64,000 bases of DNA from Berberis thunbergii (taxonomy: Eukaryota > Streptophyta > Magnoliopsida > Ranunculales > Berberidaceae), in NCBI GenBank assembly GCA_003290165.1, contig QNQO01000201.1:744001-808000 (forward strand). Reading direction: 5' to 3'. A model generated the notes under the pieces. The model was not told the DNA's origin. It saw nothing but the letters and a program-made list of their open reading frames with translations, and searched no databases. Within the stretch, counting starts at the first letter, position 1. The number at the start of each line of letters is the position of its first letter. The position numbers and the translations under genes were made by a program. Positions 56,364 through 64,000 of the stretch are shown one piece after another.

Positions 56364-57418
56364 CTGCCAAACACCCCAATTAGAATCTCACCCATATGTT
56401 CACAATCCAATGAGGCAATGAACAAAAATAGGAAATGAGATAATGTTGAATAGCTTACCTGTTGTTTTGAGTGGTTATCTTAGTCTTCTTCTTCTCCTAT
56501 TCAGAAATCGAGCTCGAGAAAAGAAGAAAGTGAGTTCTAGGGTTTGCTTTGCTGAAAGAAGAAAAAAAAATAAGAAGAAGAGATCAACAAAAAAAAATCA
56601 AACTGTTTTGCTTTGCTGAAAGATTTTTTTTTTTTGAAACAGATCTGAAGAAGAAGAAGAGATCTAAAGAAGAAGAAGGATCTTGCCTGGAAGGAGATCT
56701 GAACCAATTTGATGTTCTTCTTCAGCTCGATTTTCTCTGTTGCACTTCTTTTTTATTTTTTTGCAATGGAATTTCAACACTATCCTCAAAAGTATATTTA
56801 CTGAATTACATTTTTTAATAAAACTAATAACCAGTCATGAACATCATCTTCATTGTACTCATCTTCCTTTATATATTTCACATAAATCTTACCTGAACAT
56901 CATCCTCACAGTTTCATTTTTACGTGGGTATTCCAACTTTTGTATCGTAAATTTTCTTTCTCTTTGCTCATAAGATATTTGAATTGTATATTCTGAACAT
57001 AAACAAATCTCAATATTTCGACATTACTGAAGAGTCTCTAAGGACAAAAATTAAAGCTTTCCAGCATATACATTCTAATCTTAGAATAGCTTAAACCATC
57101 CAAGTAGCTAAACCCAGTAAATGAAGTTGTAAATTCCCAAACTACTACTCTAAATATATTCACTTTCCAAGAAAAAAAACACCTCATATACAATATTTTA
57201 ATACTGAGACTAACTAGAACCCTAAACGGATGACAACCTAATTCAATTCAAGCAAAAGTAAGGATCCTCAAATAAAAATAACTTTCCAAGACATCAAAAT
57301 TTCCCAAGTTGAAAACCCACTCACAAGAATCATGATTGAAGTTGAACAACAGAAGAAAAACTCAACTTGATTGTAATGACATAACCGAAGATAAAACCAA
57401 GAATGAAAAAGAAGCTAC
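56364..57418. other. CACTA interior between HIRA and NEET fragments; partly duplicated leader
   Basis: No coding sequence. 56634-56735 is a near-copy of 57690-57800 (see repeat entry). The rest (56740-57418) is AT-rich and intron-like. Confidence 0.5.
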
Positions 57419-57800
57419 CTTGTGATCTCCTCCACCAGTTGCAAACCTGATGCCACTAGGTTGAATATCAATGGAGAAAATCTGCATTCCTTCATGCCTA
57501 ACCCAACCTGGCTTCTCTGCAATCATCTTTGCTTTTGGGTATCTAAAATCCCACTTATTTTTCACTCTCCCTGCACTCAAAGAACAAAAGGGTACTCAAA
57601 TCCCATGGTTTGGGATCAAAATAGGAAATGGGGTCATCAAAGAAAAACTTATAAAGATCAAATTTTGTGTGGGTTCTTAAAAGATTTTGTTCTCTTGAAA
57701 CAGATCTGAAGAAGAAGTAGAGATCTAAAGAAGAAGAAGGATCTTACCTGGAAGGAGATCTGAACCAATTTGATGTTCTTCTTCAGATCGATTCTCTTAA
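56634..57800 (-). repeat. Direct repeat of a leader-exon-like segment (56634-56735 and 57690-57800)
   Basis: Both copies read on the minus strand TTCAGATCTCCTTCCAGG(T/C)AAGATCC and then CTTCTTCTTTAGATC. One copy has a proper CCAG/GTAAGAT donor (57750 region); in the other GT is GC. The repeat flanks the HIRA fragment. Confidence 0.75.
57419..57526 (-). pseudogene. HIRA histone chaperone, captured first coding exon
   Basis: The ATG at 57526-57524 begins [20 protein letters not shown], then [16 protein letters not shown], ending at a CAAG/GTAGCT donor at 57419. This is the exact start of plant HIRA: the first beta-propeller (WD40) strand pair with the GGGDHK turn. HIRA deposits histone H3.3 independently of replication. 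About 36 codons are present and remain open. The sequence upstream is 5' UTR-like, without an ATG in frame that would be needed. It is the captured exon closest to the right end of the CACTA, where a transcript would start, so a chimeric message could begin with a HIRA N-terminus. Confidence 0.85.
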
Positions 57801-57984
57801 GATCTAAAGAAGAAGAAGAAGAAGAAAAGTTTGAGAATTTGCTTCGGTTCTTCATGTTCTTCTTCAGTTCGTCCTCTCCTTCTTTCGTCCTTCTTCTTCT
57901 CTGCTTCGAGAATCAGTAGTGCTTGTGAAGAGGAGGTGTGGAGAAAGTGAGAATCTGCTCCCTCCAAGCGCGAAAGTGATTGGT

Positions 57985-58115
57985 CTTATAGCTACGGTTA
58001 TAAATCGTTGGCAGTTATAGCCACGGTTTAAAACCGTAGCAATCCATTTGGTGTAGTGTTTTTTGGCCACGGTTTTATTTTTTAGCCTTGGTTTTAAACC
58101 GTTGGCCGTTATAGC
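57985..58115. repeat. Right subterminal repeats of the CACTA with an internal end-like motif
   Basis: Copies of AGCCACGGTTTAAAACCGT(A/G)GC and relatives continue after the hAT element at 59695-59735. TTTGGTGTAGTG at 58047-58058 is a second copy of the CACTA right-end sequence, 121 bp (without the hAT) inside the real end. Confidence 0.8.
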
Positions 58116-59694
<1,579 letters not shown>

Positions 59695-59761
59695 GTTATA
59701 GCCACGGTTTTTAGTCGTGGCCACCTCCCCGTAGCTAAACAGGCCTTTTGGTGTAGTGTCT

Positions 59762-61932
59762 CATCACCATCGACACTTGACTGGGTTGGTGCCAACAAAT
59801 TCAGCTTTAGACCTACCAATTTAAGATAACATCAAGTCAATAGCCTTATATGACACGGACCCCTGAAGTTTTCCAAATAAGGGAAGAATATGTTATTTCT
59901 TGATCTTCATTGGGCTTTTTTTAAGGACGCTTCAATTTCTACAAGTTGGACTTGGATCATATCATGCATTTTTATACATACATTTTAAAATGTGACTTGG
60001 AAATTCTCCAACGTTTTCTTTAACTTTGAGTGTGCGCCTTCGACGCAACCAGTTGTCTATTGCTTAAGATGCATGAAAGTGTCAGTACATGCATTCACAA
60101 AGAACACCTTATGCGGATATCAAACAGTCCGCAGATAGTCCAAACACTTGGGATGTGATGCCCATCTTCTCTCGAACTCAACAATGCCCATGTTCCATTC
60201 TTGCTATGTAGTTGATCTATACAAATCCGATAAAGATTCAATAAACTCGTTCCATCCCTCATTATCCTGAAAGTCTTTTTTGCAATTCTTTCCACATTTG
60301 TATTTATATGCCACCTGCACAACAACCTTCTTGCTTCTGGAAAGACTCGCTCAATGACTTTGATCAACCCAAGTTCTCTGTTAATCACAAACACTTTTGG
60401 CAAGTTGTCTGGCTCAAACACTACTAGTAATTTTTTCAATGCCCAAGAGTATGACTGTTCATTTTTAGATGACATAAAACAACAACAAACATTGAAAGTC
60501 CTGTCGATCTACATGACACCCACAACTTCAAATAACGACATCCTGTAGTGAGTGGTTTTGGAGGTGTAGTCCATAAGCATCACCATTGGGGAACCCTTAG
60601 CTAGTAGAATTGACTCAGGATTCGACCAAAAAATATTGGTGACTTTATTCTAGTCATCGACTTTATGCCACTCAACATAACCATTCTCGTTCAACAAGTG
60701 CATTGTGGCTTGGAAAGTTGTGATGCCTTTTAGTTAGAGTTCTTTAACTGATGAATGACATTGTAAACAGTCTTCAAATATGACACATTGTTGGGAACAT
60801 CTCTTTCAAAACGGACAATACATAGCGAGGGGCTACACCAAATGTTGACATGTTATGTAAATATGCGATCTCTGCTTCGTTGAGTCAGTCAGTAAAGGAA
60901 TGGCCAATAAGAGATTTTGATCGTGGATGATTGTGGGTTCCACATGTCACTTGTAGCTTCTAATGGTCATTACCTTGTGGCACCACTTTCAAATGGGATG
61001 AGCACCCATACTTCTTTGTACTGGTCGATCGACCAACCTCCAATTTTTTTTCTTGATCTTCCTTCCGCTCTCACATCCCAAGTGGATCCTTCATTTACGT
61101 CTGCTATCAGCATGTTTTGATTTTGTATAATGAGAACTATGTTGTTCTCCCTAGCCACACTTTAACACCAAACCGTCAAGGATGACTTCGATGAGAATAC
61201 ATAAAAACATGCATAGTGACTTTAGGAGCACTAATAAACTCGTTAATCAATGAACTTGCGAAACGAGATTAAATAACGTCATGCCTACAAGAATTAACAT
61301 TACCTCTTATGTCATAAATAAGTCGTCATCATCGACTACCTCTTCCAGTGCTCGTTCATCATTTGTGTTAAAATCATCATCATCCTTCTATATTAAGTAA
61401 GTAATTTTTTTGTTATTTTAATCATATATTACAAAAGGTAATGAATAAAATCATTAGGGCAAAGTTAAACTCTAAAAGGTTGGTATCTTCCAAATATGCT
61501 TTAAGTATCTCCAGATCATCAAGATTATGTGAAGATATCTCAAAATCTATTATATCGACGATGGCATTCTACGCACAAATAACAACAATCAATAACAACA
61601 ACAAACTAACCCTAAAAATAAGCAAGTTTTAGGATTCAAATATTAACAGCTAACACTAAAAATAACAATGTTGCTTCAAATATAAAAATAAAAATAAAAA
61701 TAAAAATAAAAATAAAAATTAAACATGATATTACGATAATGAAAACAATAGAAAAATACCCATACAAGCTCATCTCAAGTTGAGATTGTACCTTAAGTGG
61801 AGTGGATCGTTCTTAATCTTGAAAATGTTCATCTTCTTCGTTCACTCCCATAAATGGAGTATAATGCTGACTGTCAAATCCAACATTATCATCTTTAAGC
61901 ATACCAATATCATTTTGACTAAAATCATCCAT
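59762..61932 (-). pseudogene. MULE transposase (FAR1-like), N-terminal and catalytic part
   Basis: The minus-strand ATG at 61932 begins MDDFSQNDIGMLKDDNVGFD. A FAR1-type DNA-binding region follows in broken frames (61160-60900). The DDE catalytic core has the first Asp in VMLMDYTSKTTHYRM (about 60580). 60475-60095 encodes SSKNEQSYSWALKKLLVVFE, PKVFVINRELGLIKVIERVF and RRLLCRWHINTNVERIA (family form DREL; Asp is Asn here). The gene is cut at 59762 by the CACTA exactly at the SWIM zinc finger and resumes at 39062. Stops and frameshifts are common. The enzyme would cut and rejoin the element's ends. Confidence 0.78.
61681..61720 (+). repeat. (AAAAAT)n microsatellite
   Basis: About seven units of ATAAAA inside an intron-like part of the MULE transposase gene. 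Confidence 0.9.
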
Positions 61933-62264
61933 TTCTAAATACAAACTTCACCAAAACTCTAACAAACGAAGATGAAAAGAGGGAGAGACGCCAGTGTTGA
62001 GGTCGTCCGAAGAGCTTGGGATGGAAGATAAGTAGTAGAAAATAAAACAAGGGGATGAACACGTTTCCTCACGCAAGAGAGAAAATGAAGTAGTAGAGAG
62101 GGGAGAGGGAGGATGAAGTCGACTAAGAGATGGAGAGGGAGGATGAAGATGGTGGCAGACGGTTCATTTTCCGACGAGATTGGGAGGAGAAAAAGGGTGG
62201 GAGAAGAGGAGTCATTTGTGCGATCATCTTTAGATTTGGGAGAAATATATATATTATTTTTGTA

Positions 62265-62350
62265 TATAGTGGTGGTGTCCTTCAGTAAATTTAAAAAAAA
62301 GAGTTTGTAGTGTTTTTTGGCAGAATTGGTTGTGTTATTTAGCAAACGCG
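62265..62350. repeat. Right terminal inverted repeat of the MULE
   Basis: Inverse of 33816-33860: GGTTGTGTTATTTAG at the tip and GGTGGTGTCCTTCAGTAAAT further in, matching CTAAATAACACCACC and ACTGAAGGACACCACC on the left. The match is imperfect in between. Confidence 0.68.
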
Positions 62351-62457
62351 AAAATATATTTCTTTCCCAGTGAGCCCTTCCCTGCTTCACTCGCTGCTTG
62401 CTTCTTGTCTTCCATCTGTAGCGTGTTGAGTGGGTGGGGAGAAGGAGAGCAATACAA

Positions 62458-62598
62458 ATGGAGATGACATTATCGCTCATTCTTGGAGCTCCTACAAACA
62501 CGATCCTTAGTAGTAGAAGAAGAAGAGTTGGCCAACATCACTCGCTCTTCTCCTCCAACTTCACCATTTCTCGCGCTTCTTCGGTTTCCTCCTCCCAT
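62458..62598 (+). CDS. First exon of a host gene, probable plastid-targeted protein (partial)
   Basis: The ATG at 62458 begins 47 codons (MEMTLSLILGAPTNTILSSR, then RRR..., SNFTISRASSVSSSH) and ends at a CAT/GTAAGG donor at 62599. The composition, rich in Ser, Thr and Arg and almost without acidic residues, is that of a chloroplast transit peptide. The upstream codon context AATACAAATGG is good for plants. The mature protein lies beyond the window or in exons I cannot recognise. The MULE right end is about 100 bp upstream of the ATG, so the native promoter may be displaced by or built on transposon sequence. Confidence 0.6.
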
Positions 62599-64000
62599 GT
62601 AAGGCTCTCTTCACTCACTCGCTCACTCTAAATTTATCTATTCATATTAATACTACTTCACATAATTATCATTATTGATGCTTCTTTCAAAGATTATAAC
62701 TTATTCTTCTTCTTCAATGACAAAACGATTATTGATTACATAAATCACAATTTTTAGATTAAAACCCTTTTCTTCATCAATAACCCAATTATCTACCATT
62801 AATTATTTTTATACCATCTTAATTATTTGTTGTTTATGACTGTAATACCAATTTCCAATCAAAGATATTGGATACAAGGTGATTCTTTCTCATTCTTGCT
62901 TGTGCAATGTTTGTTATGATTTTGTGTTCGAGATTGGTATTTTCTTCATCATTTGGTACATAGACTATTGAGAGCGGGTCATCAGTTTTATTTTATATTA
63001 TGCATCTCTCAATAATTTCTTCTCCCCCTCTAAATCTACACCAAAATCACAATTTTCTTCTATTTTGTGATTCTAGCTGTAGGCCTAGAGTTTAGATGAG
63101 ATTCATAGGTTCTGGATAACGTTTGTTTTGAAGCTGCCACTCAGCTGCTTCTTACAAATCCTTGGCCTCTAAATTGACGTTTCTTGTGTCTTGCTATACG
63201 TGATAGGGCGTTTGTCGGAATACGCTATCGCTTTCAGAGCAGGCCATAATTTCAGCGATTTTTGAAGAATTATTGTCTTTGAAATTTCCTCTATTGGTGT
63301 TTGTTGGCTTTATTTGTTTGAGGGTCGTAAATGAATGGAAAAGTTCAGCAATCAAATAAAAGTCACCAAGAATAGGCCTATGCTAAATCTTATCTAGAAA
63401 GACATTTGGTCTTGCGAAAACACACTTCATTAAAGTCATTGATTCGTATGCTTATACCTATCTAATTGTTGTGTTCTTTTCTTCCTCATTATAAGTTGTC
63501 CCCACCCTATAAAGATCACAACTTGTGTAACTGTTAATCCTCAATGGATAATTTGAGTTAATTTGGAAGACCCATATTAGATAGGATGTTCTTAATTCTA
63601 AGAAAATCCTCAATGTACGGAACAAATGATCGGTTGTGACAATTAAAATGCGGGGTGCGATTCTTTCTCCAATTAATCATATGAAAATTTAGTTAAGGCT
63701 TATAAAAGTTAATATTATTTTGATGTAAGCGGGTAATTAATTATTTGTAATTGGGACGAGTATGATAAAACTCATATTAGTTAGGGCATTAGCCAAAGTA
63801 GGGTTAGGGTTAGATATTCGCTTCCAAACAAGCTGAGCTTATAAATAAGGCGCATTGTACTTGGTGAGTGATTAATGGAATTTATGTATTGCATATGGTT
63901 TATCATAGTTCCAGCTTTAGCTTTAATTTAGTGTATAGTTCATCATTTGGAAAAGGAGTCAAAGGAAGAAAAATTGATTATTTGAAGAAGAAAAGACAAA
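62599..64000 (+). other. No further gene recognised; probably a long first intron
   Basis: AT-rich sequence without coding stretches, consistent with an intron after the 62598 donor. No repeat family was recognised. Confidence 0.4.

Overview
The window is plant nuclear DNA, probably from a dicot. It is AT-rich, and its few host-gene pieces have plant-type exons and introns. The rest is a deeply nested set of plant transposable elements. No prokaryotic genes, tRNA, rRNA or CRISPR arrays were seen. All positions and similarities were read by eye; no database search was run.

Host genes survive at the two edges. The left edge (1-443, +) holds the last coding exon of a T-complex protein 11 (TCP11)-like gene, with a poly(A) signal near 610. 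The right edge (62458-62598, +) holds a first exon encoding a Ser/Arg-rich N-terminus that looks like a plastid transit peptide.

Region 894-33632 is retrotransposon territory. It opens with a long foldback element (894-2365). Next come truncated Ty3/gypsy Tat-lineage pieces that carry an antisense extra gene (2366-7105). A degenerate minus-strand Ty1/copia element (copia-1) follows, spread over 7106-27186 and split by three later insertions: an Athila-lineage gag-protease element without RT or integrase (10189-15399), a hAT MITE (15909-16496, 8-bp TSD) and a Tat element (17163-25737) with dual RNase H and an antisense coiled-coil gene driven from beside its 3' LTR. A second copia element, copia-2 (27187-33632), abuts it.

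Region 33816-62350 is one Mutator-like element (MULE) flanked by the 9-bp duplication AAAATATAT. It carried two convergent genes: a plant-mobile-domain gene (+, left) and a FAR1/MULE transposase with SWIM and OTU-like regions (-, right). A 20.7-kb CACTA element (39063-59758; ends CACTACACCAAAA; TSD TCT) split the transposase gene at its SWIM motif. The CACTA shows no transposase. Instead it holds exon fragments of at least seven unrelated host genes, all on its minus strand and mostly with splice signals: HIRA, NEET (CDGSH), a CHY-zinc-finger E3, UPL3/4-type HECT E3, DUF863, Rab2-type GTPase and a SEC14-nodulin (SFH) lipid-transfer protein. The CACTA was itself hit by an Athila-like non-autonomous retroelement (44960-54008; TSD AGGTG; near-identical LTRs; intact 587-codon ORF) and by a hAT element (58116-59694; TSD GTTATAGC).

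The inferred order in the right half is MULE first, then CACTA, then the Athila-like and hAT insertions. The whole nest ends about 100 bp upstream of the start codon of the right-hand host gene. The most notable object is the multi-gene CACTA with co-oriented captured exons. The recurrent antisense gene of the Tat elements is second.
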